From: JADLHS01 sp044225555
Lineage (GTDB): Bacteria; Verrucomicrobiota; Verrucomicrobiia; Limisphaerales; JADLHS01
Assembly: GCA_044225555.1 (NCBI GenBank)
Contig: JBGAIM010000001.1
Location: forward strand, 62,001-126,000
DNA: 64,000 nucleotides
Direction of reading: 5' to 3'
The position numbers and the translations under genes are program-made. Each line of letters opens with the position of its first letter. The stretch's first letter is position 1. Under the pieces are notes generated by a model that was not told the DNA's origin, did no database searches, and saw only the letters and a list, made by a program, of their open reading frames with translations. Positions 25,932 to 34,952 of this stretch are shown here, piece by piece.

Positions 25932-28900
25932 TTACGGATAGATTAACCGGAAGAAAACGCTGCCGTTAGCCGGATTGATCGGCACGCTGATCTGGTTGAC
26001 GGAGGCCGAGCCGGGCACGGTCACCCAGTTGCCACTCAAACCGGTGCTGAGACTGTTGGTCTGTGCCTGCAAGCTCCACCCGGTATGGGACGCGGGCCAG
26101 CTCAATTGATATTGGTTGCCCACCACGACGGCGGTGATGTTCGTCGGATTCGTGGCGACGGGCGCAACCAGCAAGCTGCCTGGACCCGCAAGGAACGGCG
26201 AACTCGTGGTGCTGTTGTAAACTCCGGCTGGTTGATTGATGCCATTCAATACCAGGCCAAAAACCTGGTTGGTGACCGGGAAATCCAATTGCAACACGGC
26301 GCCGCTGGCCACAGTGACCGTCGAGTTGGCGGCCAAGGTGGCATTGGCGAGGGCGAGGGTTCCGCCATTGACGGTGGTATTGCCACTGTAAGCGTTCGTC
26401 CCGGTCAGAGTCTGCGAGCCGGAATTCAGAATGAGCGACAGTTTCCCGGCCAGATTGCCACTGAATGTGAATGGCCCGCCGGCACCCAGATCAAGCGTGA
26501 GGGTGGAAGCCGTGGCGCTGCTATTCGTGACGACGCCCAAGTTTGCGGGGCCAACAATATTTTTCAACCCGGCCAGCGTCTGATTGAAACCGTTCAAGTC
26601 GAAGTAAGTTGGCACCGTCGGGCTGCCATTACCCGCGAGGTCCATCACGGCCGTGGTGGCAATCCCGTTGTTGGCGCCGAGGCTGGTGGTATTCGCCCGC
26701 ACCTGGATTTCCGGATAAGTTCCGCCACCGGCGAACCTGAGATTGCCGAGACGGACACTCAACGCCGTGGCAATGCCAGCCAGGTTAACCGGCCCGTTGA
26801 CATTGATCCGTCCGGAAGTGGTCGGACCAACAAAGTGGCCGCCGGTGGTTGCATCCGCATTGAAGGTAATGGGGCCGGTAACCGTGGTCACCGTGTTGTT
26901 GGTGTTATCGCCGGTCATTATGAAACCCAACGCCGCGCCGGGATTTACACTGTCCGCCGTGATGGCGTTGGCCAGTGTCGTGCCGTCGCCGAGCACAATT
27001 CTGCCGGTCGAAGTTGGGGTGGTGGTGACCCCGCCGGAACCGAACCCACCGTTCGCGTTGTAACCGAGAATCCCGGTGTCGAGAATCATGCCCGCGCTGT
27101 AAGTGCTGGCACTGTTCAACGCCAACGTTCCACCGCCATTCTTGGTCAACACCCCGGCGCCATTCACCGCCGGAACGCCTGACAACTCAAGGGTCGCGCC
27201 GCCATCCACTCCGATGGTTGAATCACTGGCGAGCGTCACCGTTCCAGCATAAGTGGTCAGACCGGCACCGCCTTTGCGCAACGCGCCGTTGAGGTCGCCA
27301 ATCCCGTTCAAGGTCAATGCTTCCGCACCAACCGGCACGTTGCCGGTGATGTAAAGCTGGCCACCGCTGGCCACCACCGTCCCACCGCCTGGACTGCCAA
27401 GACCGCTGGCGCCCGGGAGGATGGCAATGCCCGCGTTAATCAACGTGCTGCCGGTGTATTCATTTGCACCGGCCAGCGTCACCGTTCCAAAACCATCCAA
27501 TCGCAATGAACCGGCACCACGAATGAGATTGCCCACGGTGAGACTGTCACTGCGATTGAACACCAGCGTGGCGTTGTTCGTAATGTTGCCCGTGCCGGCG
27601 GTACCGGCAGTGCCACCATTGCCGATCTGCAGCGTGCCGCCGGAGATGGTCATGCCACCGCTCATCGTGTTCGTCACATCAATCGTGAGCTTGCCACTGT
27701 TCTGTTTGTTGATGATGCCCTGCCCGGTGAGCGAGCCATTGACTGCAAACGATGTCAGCAAGTAGTCGCCAGCGGCATTGACCGTCACCTTCGAGGGATT
27801 GAGCGGTTGGGTCAGGTTCACGGTCGGCGAACCGCTGCCCCGGCTGTCGAAGAGCGCGCCATCCAGGGATGCGAAGGTCGTCACCGGTCCCCCGGCGACA
27901 TTGGTCCAGTTGGGCGACGTCGTGTTCCAATCCGTGTCGATGGCACCGCCGGCACCATCCAGCCACGCGAGCGTTGGAGGAACAAAGACATTCAACGTCG
28001 CGGTCGTGCTGTTCGTCACATAGGTCGTGATCCCAATGGTATTGGTAGCCCAGCATTGAATCGTGGCCCCGTTGTCCCCAATCGCCGTGGCGAACGAGTA
28101 ACTCGAGTTGGTGGCCCCGGACACCAGTGATCCGCCTTTGAACCATTGATAGGTGATGGGCAGATAACCGACGGCCGCTGCTGTGAAGGCGGCCGATTGG
28201 CCCTCGGCCACGGAGGTGTTGGTGGGATTGATCACAAACTTGGCCGGGCCATCCGCCAGAATCGTGTTCGGTCCCTGGTCTTCGCTCTGCTTGATGCTCA
28301 AACCGGCCAGCGCGCCGTTGTAGAGGCGGAGTTCATCAATGTTCGCGTTAAGATAGGGATCCGCCCCAAACAACGAGCGGCCAATAAACGAGAACACGTT
28401 GTTCAGGCTCGCGATGTTCACCGTCATATTCGTGATGGTCGCCTCCAACACTCCATTGGTGTAAATGGCCAAAGTCTGGTTCGGTGGATCAATGACACAG
28501 GCGACGTGCATGGCGAGGCCATCCAATGTACCGGCAGCGGTAACCTGCTGTTGAAAAGTGCCGTCGCCCGGGCTGATGTGAATCTGATGACCACCGGAGC
28601 CATTGTGCGGGGAGAAGCCAACGTAGTTGACGCCATTGTTCTGCACGTTGGTGTTGCCGAAGTCAAATACGCGAACAAAGTTCGCGTTGGCACCAAAGGT
28701 CGCCCAGAACTCCACCGTCAAAGCGGTGGCGTTTCCACTGTTGAACAAATTCCCAGGTAACTCCATATAAGTCCCAGCGGTACCGTCCAACACCAACTGG
28801 CCGCCGGCCACGTTGGCGTTACCAAAATTCGTCCCCCACGCGCCACCGATGCTGTCCGACGTGTCCGTGCTGAAACTGTAACGGTGATTGAGGAAATTTG

Positions 28901-30098
28901 CCGCACCCACCACCAATCTGGCCACGGCGCTGGTCGCCCCGTAACCAGCGGTGTTGGTTACCACCACATCGAAGTAACCGGCGTTGCCCGCCGCCACGTT
29001 GGTGATCACATAGCTGCTGCCCGTCGCTCCCGGGATCGAATTGGAGTTAAAACGCCACTGATAGCTGAGCGGCGTCAGACTGGAGGCGCCGACGTTGAAC
29101 GCGACCTGCTGGTTGTAATCCACGTTCTGGCTGACCGGATTCAACGTGATGGTCACCAGCGGCGAGTAAAATTGCATCTGGTTGGCCGCGCGGGCCACGC
29201 TGCTGATGCGCACTTCATCAATGCTACCGACAAACTGCTCGCCGGAATTGTTTCGATTGTCATTGGCAAAAACCAGCGGGCCCGCAACCGCCCCTTGTGC
29301 CACGCCCAAGGTCATACCCCCTGAATTCAGCAGATGAGCGGCACCATTTGCAGGATCCAGTTTCGTCCAATAGAGCCGGACCGTTGTACCGTCGTACGTC
29401 ACGGCCACATGATACCAAGTACCGGCGACAAACGCGTCCGCGCCCGTCGTTGGAATTGTCCCGGAAACTGCCTGGACGGTCGGGCCGCCAATATACTGTA
29501 GTTGTAGCCCGCCCGAGTTAATCCGGAACTGAAAACCGCGCAAGGTGTTGCCCTGGCTGTTGTCGGTGCAAATAATTTCCTGACTGCCGGTCGTGCTGTT
29601 TGGCCGGATCAACGCCTCCAAGGTGAAGGAAGTTTGACTGCCATTGCCGATGTTCAGATTCGTCATCACCAGCCGGTCTGGACTCTGGGTTGCCGCGCTG
29701 ACATCGCCCTCATAGGCACCATTGTTGTTGTAATCATAACCGACAACATTGCCCAATTGATCCACGGCAGCCGAGGACAAGCCAGGATTCGTGATACAGT
29801 TCCCAAAATTGGTTGCTCCATTCACGTAACCTGCGGCACCCAGCATCGTGGCAATCGTTGGCGGGGTTGTCGAGGCGGCGAGTTCGTTCACGCTGTAGGC
29901 ATTGCCACCCTTGGTGCCAGTGTTGACCGTGACAGTTCCACCAGGAGCTTCATCAAAATGGAACAGGAAAAGTGTATTGGCATCGGGCGTGTAGGGGCCT
30001 ACAAGATCGGCTCTCGTGCTACTGGCTGCCGCCAACAAAAGCACACTCAAACTGACGTAGCCAAGTTCTTTGTAGAATGACAGGGTGGGGCTTTTCAT
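25932..30098 (-). CDS. Large secreted LamG / Ig-like / autotransporter-repeat protein
   Basis: 1388 aa. Signal peptide (YVSLSVLLLAAASSTRA), first LamG-type domain (about residues 35-320, LVGPYTPDANTLFLFHFDE), an Ig-like segment (VSQNVDYNQQVAFNVGASS), a second LamG-like domain (NHRYSFSTDTSDSIGG), another Ig-like segment (FVINPTNTSVAEGQSAAF), then a long beta-helix built from autotransporter-associated repeats (GAGSLRLDGFGTVTLAGANEYTG, split across positions; also LTLTGTNAYSGNTTVNGGTL-like units), and a terminal module ending SVFFRLIYP. There is no barrel domain and no PEP-CTERM tail. Probably a surface or matrix adhesin. The two-component genes upstream run in the same direction. Confidence 0.84.
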   Translation of the reverse strand: MKSPTLSFYKELGYVSLSVLLLAAASSTRADLVGPYTPDANTLFLFHFDEAPGGTVTVNTGTKGGNAYSVNELAASTTPPTIATMLGAAGYVNGATNFGNCITNPGLSSAAVDQLGNVVGYDYNNNGAYEGDVSAATQSPDRLVMTNLNIGNGSQTSFTLEALIRPNSTTGSQEIICTDNSQGNTLRGFQFRINSGGLQLQYIGGPTVQAVSGTIPTTGADAFVAGTWYHVAVTYDGTTVRLYWTKLDPANGAAHLLNSGGMTLGVAQGAVAGPLVFANDNRNNSGEQFVGSIDEVRISSVARAANQMQFYSPLVTITLNPVSQNVDYNQQVAFNVGASSLTPLSYQWRFNSNSIPGATGSSYVITNVAAGNAGYFDVVVTNTAGYGATSAVARLVVGAANFLNHRYSFSTDTSDSIGGAWGTNFGNANVAGGQLVLDGTAGTYMELPGNLFNSGNATALTVEFWATFGANANFVRVFDFGNTNVQNNGVNYVGFSPHNGSGGHQIHISPGDGTFQQQVTAAGTLDGLAMHVACVIDPPNQTLAIYTNGVLEATITNMTVNIASLNNVFSFIGRSLFGADPYLNANIDELRLYNGALAGLSIKQSEDQGPNTILADGPAKFVINPTNTSVAEGQSAAFTAAAVGYLPITYQWFKGGSLVSGATNSSYSFATAIGDNGATIQCWATNTIGITTYVTNSTTATLNVFVPPTLAWLDGAGGAIDTDWNTTSPNWTNVAGGPVTTFASLDGALFDSRGSGSPTVNLTQPLNPSKVTVNAAGDYLLTSFAVNGSLTGQGIINKQNSGKLTIDVTNTMSGGMTISGGTLQIGNGGTAGTAGTGNITNNATLVFNRSDSLTVGNLIRGAGSLRLDGFGTVTLAGANEYTGSTLINAGIAILPGASGLGSPGGGTVVASGGQLYITGNVPVGAEALTLNGIGDLNGALRKGGAGLTTYAGTVTLASDSTIGVDGGATLELSGVPAVNGAGVLTKNGGGTLALNSASTYSAGMILDTGILGYNANGGFGSGGVTTTPTSTGRIVLGDGTTLANAITADSVNPGAALGFIMTGDNTNNTVTTVTGPITFNADATTGGHFVGPTTSGRINVNGPVNLAGIATALSVRLGNLRFAGGGTYPEIQVRANTTSLGANNGIATTAVMDLAGNGSPTVPTYFDLNGFNQTLAGLKNIVGPANLGVVTNSSATASTLTLDLGAGGPFTFSGNLAGKLSLILNSGSQTLTGTNAYSGNTTVNGGTLALANATLAANSTVTVASGAVLQLDFPVTNQVFGLVLNGINQPAGVYNSTTSSPFLAGPGSLLVAPVATNPTNITAVVVGNQYQLSWPASHTGWSLQAQTNSLSTGLSGNWVTVPGSASVNQISVPINPANGSVFFRLIYP

Positions 30099-30273
30099 GA
30101 ATTGCAGCGGCTGGGTTTAATGCGATGAAGCAACGCTAAGGGCGATGAATTCCGACGAAAATCCGCCCAACGGACTCGGGTGTGTTACGTTCATTACGAC
30201 TTAGGTTTACGCGACTACTCTCACACACCCCAATGCCTTCGGGCTATCCCCCAACCGGGTGAGAACTTCAGCC

Positions 30274-30963
30274 TTATCGGGTCTCCACCCGACCGGCCGA
30301 CATGTAGCGCGCCACCGCCTCCGCCCGCGAGCGCACGTGCATTTTCTCGTAAATATGCTTGAGATGACTGCGCACGGTTTCCACGCCCAAGCTCAACTGG
30401 TCGGCAATCTCCTTGTTGGAAAATCCCTTCGTCAGCAGCACCAACGTCTCCTCCTCGCGCGCGGTCAGGCTCACCGATTCGTCGCGAGCCGGGCCTTTGG
30501 CCCGAAACGACTCCACCACCCGCCGCGCAATCTCGCTCGACATCGGCGCGCCACCACTCAACACATCGAGCAGCGCTGCCCGCAAATCCGCCGGCTTGGT
30601 TCGCTTGAGCAGATAACCATCCGCTCCGGCTTGCAACGCGAGAAACACCATTTCGTCGTCGTCCGAGGTGGTCAAAATCACGATGGGTGTCTTGGGCAGC
30701 AACGCCTTGAGCCGGGCCGTGCATTCAATCCCCGACATTTTCGGCATGAAAATGTCCATGAGCACCACATCCGGCTGCGCTAGGGGAACGGATCGCAGCG
30801 CCTCGGCGCCGGAAGCGCACACACAGACACACTCAAAATCGCCCAGCGCATCCACGAGCCGGCCCCAACTCTCCCGCATGTCGCGACGATCCTCGACCAG
30901 CGCCACTTTGATCAACCGCCGGCCCGGCGAAGTCTCCGGTGAATTCGGGAGGTGCGTTTTCAT
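30274..30963 (-). CDS. NarL/FixJ-type response regulator
   Basis: 229 aa. Receiver domain with acidic pair E24-D25, phosphoacceptor D70 in VLMDIFMPKMSG and a conserved Lys in GYLLKRTKP; then a LuxR-type helix-turn-helix (SLTAREEETLVLLTKGFSNKEIA, given here in parts: LTAREEE, GFSNKEIADQL, VRSHLKHIYEKM). It binds DNA when phosphorylated by the histidine kinase encoded 21 bp upstream on the same strand. The adjacent surface-protein genes on the same strand are candidate targets (inference). All functional residues are present. Confidence 0.95.
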   Translation of the reverse strand: MKTHLPNSPETSPGRRLIKVALVEDRRDMRESWGRLVDALGDFECVCVCASGAEALRSVPLAQPDVVLMDIFMPKMSGIECTARLKALLPKTPIVILTTSDDDEMVFLALQAGADGYLLKRTKPADLRAALLDVLSGGAPMSSEIARRVVESFRAKGPARDESVSLTAREEETLVLLTKGFSNKEIADQLSLGVETVRSHLKHIYEKMHVRSRAEAVARYMSAGRVETR

Positions 30964-30984
30964 GGTCCGGGTTGGGGCATCGTA

Positions 30985-32454
30985 TCAGGTGGGTCGGAGG
31001 GAATCCTCACCCGAAACAACTTGCGCCGCTTCCGTTTTCCGCGCGCGCCGAAACGGCCAGAGCCGCGCACGCCACCCGCCCCGGGACTCGGCCACGAGCG
31101 GCGACTCAAACTCCACCCGGCAACCCGCGCCCGGCTCACTCCACACGCGACACTGGCCGCCCATTTCGGTCAGACGTTGTTGCATGTTGATTAACCCGTT
31201 ACCTTCGGCGACTCCAAGTGTCGCGTCAAACCCCACCCCGTTATCCACCACCACCACGAGCAGCTTGTCATCGCGACGATGTACGCGGAGATGCACCTCA
31301 GTCGCCTGCGAATACTTCGCCGCGTTGTTCAACACCTCCTTCACAGCCAGCAATAAACCGCGCCGCACCGCCAGGTTCAGGCCCATCTCGGGTAAATCAG
31401 CCTCCACATCCAGCCGGCAGCGGATCGGGGAGTCACGCAAGAACGACATCGCATACTTGCAGATGTAGGAGGAAAAATCGCGCAGTGTATCCCGCTTGGA
31501 ATTGACCACCCAGACCACCTCCTCCAATGCCCGCGAAACCGTCCGCGCCCGCTCGCTCAGCGCGTCGAATTTCGCCCGCGCCTCGGACCCGGCGGGAAAT
31601 TCCGTCTGCGCCACCTCGCCCTGCAACACCAGTTGGGTGAGTCCCGCGCCCACATCATCATGAATGTCCCGGGCGATGCGTGCCCGCTCACGCTGTAAAA
31701 GTTCCTGCGCCTTGGATTGCACCGCGAGCTTGGCCGCCAGCCGCAGACTCGCGGCCACCGCCACCACCAGGACCGACAGCAAAGTGATTTGAAACCAGCC
31801 CGCCTGCCAGAAGTGCAAATCAATCGGGCGCAACGGTGGCGGCGCTTGAATCGCATAGGGTCTGTCCCACCACGGGAATTGTGCCACCACGCCGACTTCT
31901 TTGGCCGCCATCCATGTCGGCGACGAATGAGTGCGGCGCTGCCAGTTCCGCACGTCGTTGGGCACTACCAGCCAGGACTTGTCTGAAACCACCCGCATCT
32001 CGTCGCCGTCGGAGAACTCAATTTTCAACCCGGCGATCACCCCACCCTCCATGCCATCGTTGAGCGCCTCCACGCCCAGCACATGCGTGCCCGGCGTCAA
32101 CAGCCAGGTCACATCGTAATCCGTCAAGCTCTTCCAATTCGCCCCCTGTCCGATTTCCCGTCCGTCCAGGTACAGCCGGTAGAGGTTGTCCGCCGTGATG
32201 CGCAGGTTTGCCTTGCGCACGGAATTGGTGGCTGGCAGCGAGAAGACGCGCCAGAGTCGGCATACCTGCTTGTCCGCAAAATTCGTCGTCCAGATCCAGC
32301 GACCGATCTTGAACTCGGCGGCCAGCTTCTCCGACGCCGGATTCGGCCGCGCCGAGGAAGCCGGCCCCGGTCCACGCTCATCGGCCCAACCCGGCACGGC
32401 AATCAGCGCACAAGCCAAAGCCAACCAACGAACATGTCGAATTGCGCGGGCCAC
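30985..32454 (-). CDS. Membrane histidine kinase (NarX/DesK class) with a sugar-enzyme-like sensor domain
   Basis: 489 aa. Signal peptide (LALACALIAVPGWA), then an extracytoplasmic beta-sandwich of about 140 residues (FKIGRWIWTTNF, ADNLYRLYLDGREIG, PGTHVLGVEALND) that resembles the N-terminal galactose-binding-like domain of bacterial alpha-L-rhamnosidases. One membrane segment (about 219-240), HisKA_3 with phospho-His H265 in ARDIHDDVGAG, and an HATPase domain (NNAAKYS, VDNGVGF, GNGLINM). It pairs with the response regulator downstream. A carbohydrate signal is plausible from the sensor fold; the actual ligand is unknown. Confidence 0.88.
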   Translation of the reverse strand: MARAIRHVRWLALACALIAVPGWADERGPGPASSARPNPASEKLAAEFKIGRWIWTTNFADKQVCRLWRVFSLPATNSVRKANLRITADNLYRLYLDGREIGQGANWKSLTDYDVTWLLTPGTHVLGVEALNDGMEGGVIAGLKIEFSDGDEMRVVSDKSWLVVPNDVRNWQRRTHSSPTWMAAKEVGVVAQFPWWDRPYAIQAPPPLRPIDLHFWQAGWFQITLLSVLVVAVAASLRLAAKLAVQSKAQELLQRERARIARDIHDDVGAGLTQLVLQGEVAQTEFPAGSEARAKFDALSERARTVSRALEEVVWVVNSKRDTLRDFSSYICKYAMSFLRDSPIRCRLDVEADLPEMGLNLAVRRGLLLAVKEVLNNAAKYSQATEVHLRVHRRDDKLLVVVVDNGVGFDATLGVAEGNGLINMQQRLTEMGGQCRVWSEPGAGCRVEFESPLVAESRGGWRARLWPFRRARKTEAAQVVSGEDSLRPT

Positions 32455-32568
32455 GGATTTGTCTGAGATTGTTTGGCGGCCGGATTGACAGCCGCTCCCA
32501 CGAACTTACCAGTTGGGCGACCATCTGCAAACACCCTCTTTTCAAACCTCCCCGGCAAAACTTTCCCG

Positions 32569-33591
32569 CTAACAAATCCGCGGCAACTGCTCGCCACTCG
32601 GCATGTCGAGAATCCGGCTCGCGCCAATCGCGCTCTTGATCGTCACCAAAGGCGCGGCTTTCTCCACGACCCTGCCGATGATGGCCGCGCCCGCGCTCAC
32701 TTCGTGACGACGCAGAATGTCCAGCGCGAGTTCCGCATCCTTCGCCCCGATGAAGGCGACAAACCGTCCCTCGTTCGCCACGTGCAACGGATCGAGCCCG
32801 AGCATTTCGCACGCAGCATGAACATCGGCAATCTTCACGCCCGAGGCTTCGGCGATTTCATTGAGAGCGCTCGCCAGCCCGCCACGCGTCAAATCACGCA
32901 GGCAATGAACTTCAATCCCACTTTTGATCAGTGCCCGCACCGGATCACGCACCGGCGCGGAGTCGCTTTCAATCGTGCTCTCAAACTGCAACCCCTCGCG
33001 CACGGCCATGATCGCCATGCCGTGACGACCCAGATCGCCGCTCACAATCACGGTGTCGCCGGGCTGCACGCTGGTTGGAGCAATGTTGAGCGAATGTTCG
33101 ATGACGCCAATGCCCGTGGTGTTGAGGTAAAGCCCGTCTCCTTTGCCCTTGTCCACGACCTTCGTATCGCCCGTGACGATCTGCACGCCACAGCGCTGGG
33201 CCGCGTCACGCATCGAACACACCACCCGCCAGAGCGTTTCCATCGGCAAGCCTTCCTCGATGATGAATCCACAACTCAGATACAACGGACGCGCGCCGCT
33301 CATCGCGAGATCGTTCACCGTGCCGTGAATCGCCAGTGACCCAATGTCACCACCGGGGAAGAACAATGGACGCACGACGTAGGAATCCGTCGTCATCGCC
33401 AGTTTGCCGGGCGGAACCGCGAACTGCGCCGAGTCGTGACGCGAATCGAGAATCGGATTGCTGAACGCCTTGCCGAAAACATTTTCGAGCAGTTGATGCA
33501 TCAGCTTCCCACCACCACCATGCGCCATCAGCACCTGCGGATATTGCTGGATTGGCAGCGGGCAACTCGCATTGAACTCAGGCAGGTTCAT
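32569..33591 (-). CDS. hypE: Hydrogenase maturation protein HypE
   Basis: Dehydrates the thiocarboxamide on its C-terminal Cys to thiocyanate, the source of the CN ligand of the [NiFe] site; works with HypF. 340 aa from ATG 33591 (a longer frame exists but runs through hypD). Motifs: AHGGGGKLMHQL at the N-terminus, MTTDSYVV, GDIGSLAIHGTVNDLAMSG, GDLGRHGMAIM and the essential C-terminal PRIC. Its ATG overlaps the hypD stop (ATGA). The last gene of hypF-C-D-E; a family-typical length and a complete tail argue for activity. Confidence 0.96.
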   Translation of the reverse strand: MNLPEFNASCPLPIQQYPQVLMAHGGGGKLMHQLLENVFGKAFSNPILDSRHDSAQFAVPPGKLAMTTDSYVVRPLFFPGGDIGSLAIHGTVNDLAMSGARPLYLSCGFIIEEGLPMETLWRVVCSMRDAAQRCGVQIVTGDTKVVDKGKGDGLYLNTTGIGVIEHSLNIAPTSVQPGDTVIVSGDLGRHGMAIMAVREGLQFESTIESDSAPVRDPVRALIKSGIEVHCLRDLTRGGLASALNEIAEASGVKIADVHAACEMLGLDPLHVANEGRFVAFIGAKDAELALDILRRHEVSAGAAIIGRVVEKAAPLVTIKSAIGASRILDMPSGEQLPRIC

Positions 33592-34700
33592 ACGACGAGC
33601 GCAGCTTCCCGCGTAGCGTGCCGACGATAGCGATAGTAAGCCGCACACGCGCCTTCGCTCGACACCATCGTCGCGCCGAGCGGATGTTCGGGCGTGCACT
33701 TTCCACCAAACGCCGGACACTCATGCGGTTTCTTCAAGCCCTGCAAAATCAAGCCGGCGATGCAATCCGCCGGCTCATCCACGCGCCGGTCCGAAACGCC
33801 AAACTTCCGCTCCGCATCGAACGCCGCATACGCCTCCGCCAAACCCAGCCCGCTCTGCGGGATTTCACCCACGCCCCGCCACTTGCGCGGCACGACCCTG
33901 AACACTTTGCGGATCAACTCCTGAGCGGGCTGATTGCCCTCGCGCCGCACCGAGCGCGCGTATTGATTCTCCACTTCGGCGCGGCCCGACTCCAGTTGCT
34001 GCACCGTCATCAAGATGCCTTGAAGGATGTCGAGCGGTTCGAAGCCTGTCACCACGATCGGCAAGTGATATTTCGCCGCCAGCGGCGGATACTCCTCGTA
34101 ACCCATCACCGTGCAAACATGCCCTGCCGCCAGGAATGCCTGCACGCGACAGCTCGGCGATGACATCAACGCCTCGATGGCCGGCGGCACGAGTACGTGC
34201 GAAATCAGCATCGAGAAATTCTTCAATCCCTTCTGTGCCGCTTGAAACACCGCCATCGCTGTGGCCGGCGCCGTGGTTTCAAAACCAACGCCGAAGAACA
34301 CGACTTCCTTCGCCGGGTTTTGCTCGGCAAGCTTCACCGCATCGAGCGGCGAATACACCATGCGCACATCGCCGCCGTTGGCCTTGACCGACAGCAGATC
34401 GGTGGTGCTGCCCGGCACGCGCAGCATGTCGCCGAACGACGTAAAGATGACGCCCGGCTTTGCGGCGATTTCCAAGGCCTTGTCGATAACCTCCAGTGGA
34501 GTGACGCACACCGGACAACCCGGCCCGTGGATGAGCGTGATTTGTTTCGGCAGCAGTTCATCAATCCCGAACTTCACGATGGCGTGCGTCTGCCCGCCGC
34601 AAACTTCCATGATCGTCCACGTCCGCGTCGTGATGCGATGAATCTCCCGCGCGAACTTTTGCGCCAGGTCGCCGTCGCGGTATTCATCGAGAAACTTCAC
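33588..34700 (-). CDS. hypD: Hydrogenase maturation protein HypD
   Basis: Iron-sulfur scaffold that, with HypC, carries the Fe(CN)2CO unit during [NiFe] assembly. 370 aa. Motifs: EVCGGQTHAIVKFG near residue 34, GPGCPVCVTP, and the C-terminal cysteine-rich segment ECPAFGGKCTPEHPLGATM, which hold the [4Fe-4S] cluster and reactive cysteines. Coupled at both ends: its ATG (34700) overlaps the hypC stop and its TGA overlaps the hypE start. Full family length. Confidence 0.97.
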   Translation of the reverse strand: MKFLDEYRDGDLAQKFAREIHRITTRTWTIMEVCGGQTHAIVKFGIDELLPKQITLIHGPGCPVCVTPLEVIDKALEIAAKPGVIFTSFGDMLRVPGSTTDLLSVKANGGDVRMVYSPLDAVKLAEQNPAKEVVFFGVGFETTAPATAMAVFQAAQKGLKNFSMLISHVLVPPAIEALMSSPSCRVQAFLAAGHVCTVMGYEEYPPLAAKYHLPIVVTGFEPLDILQGILMTVQQLESGRAEVENQYARSVRREGNQPAQELIRKVFRVVPRKWRGVGEIPQSGLGLAEAYAAFDAERKFGVSDRRVDEPADCIAGLILQGLKKPHECPAFGGKCTPEHPLGATMVSSEGACAAYYRYRRHATREAALVV

Positions 34701-34951
34701 GGCCCGCCCTCCTTCAACTCCGCCAACTCATCCATCTGCTTCAAATATCCGAACACCTTCTGCGCCTCCTCCTCGTCCACCTTACTCAACGCGAATCCGA
34801 CGTGGACGATCACATAGTCGCCAACCTGCACCTCGGGCACGTAGGCGAGGCTGGCCTCTTTGAGGACGCCACCGAAGTTGACCCGGCCCATGCGAGTGAT
34901 CGGGTCATCGCCCGTGATGCTCTCGACCTTGCCTGGAATTGCGAGACACAT
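34697..34951 (-). CDS. hypC: Hydrogenase maturation chaperone HypC
   Basis: 84-aa chaperone that partners HypD and then the hydrogenase large subunit. It starts MCLAIPGKV, and the Cys after the initiator Met binds the iron centre. The start at 34951 is fixed by this motif: HypC must begin M-C. A longer in-frame ORF upstream is antisense-type filler. Its ATG is one base after the hypF TAA, and its stop overlaps the hypD ATG. Confidence 0.96.
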   Translation of the reverse strand: MCLAIPGKVESITGDDPITRMGRVNFGGVLKEASLAYVPEVQVGDYVIVHVGFALSKVDEEEAQKVFGYLKQMDELAELKEGGP

Positions 34952-34952
34952 G

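Noticed and set aside
30985..32454. Possible enzyme role for the rhamnosidase-like domain of the histidine kinase
   Set aside because: Only the N-terminal binding sandwich is present; the catalytic barrel is missing, so it is treated as a sensor.
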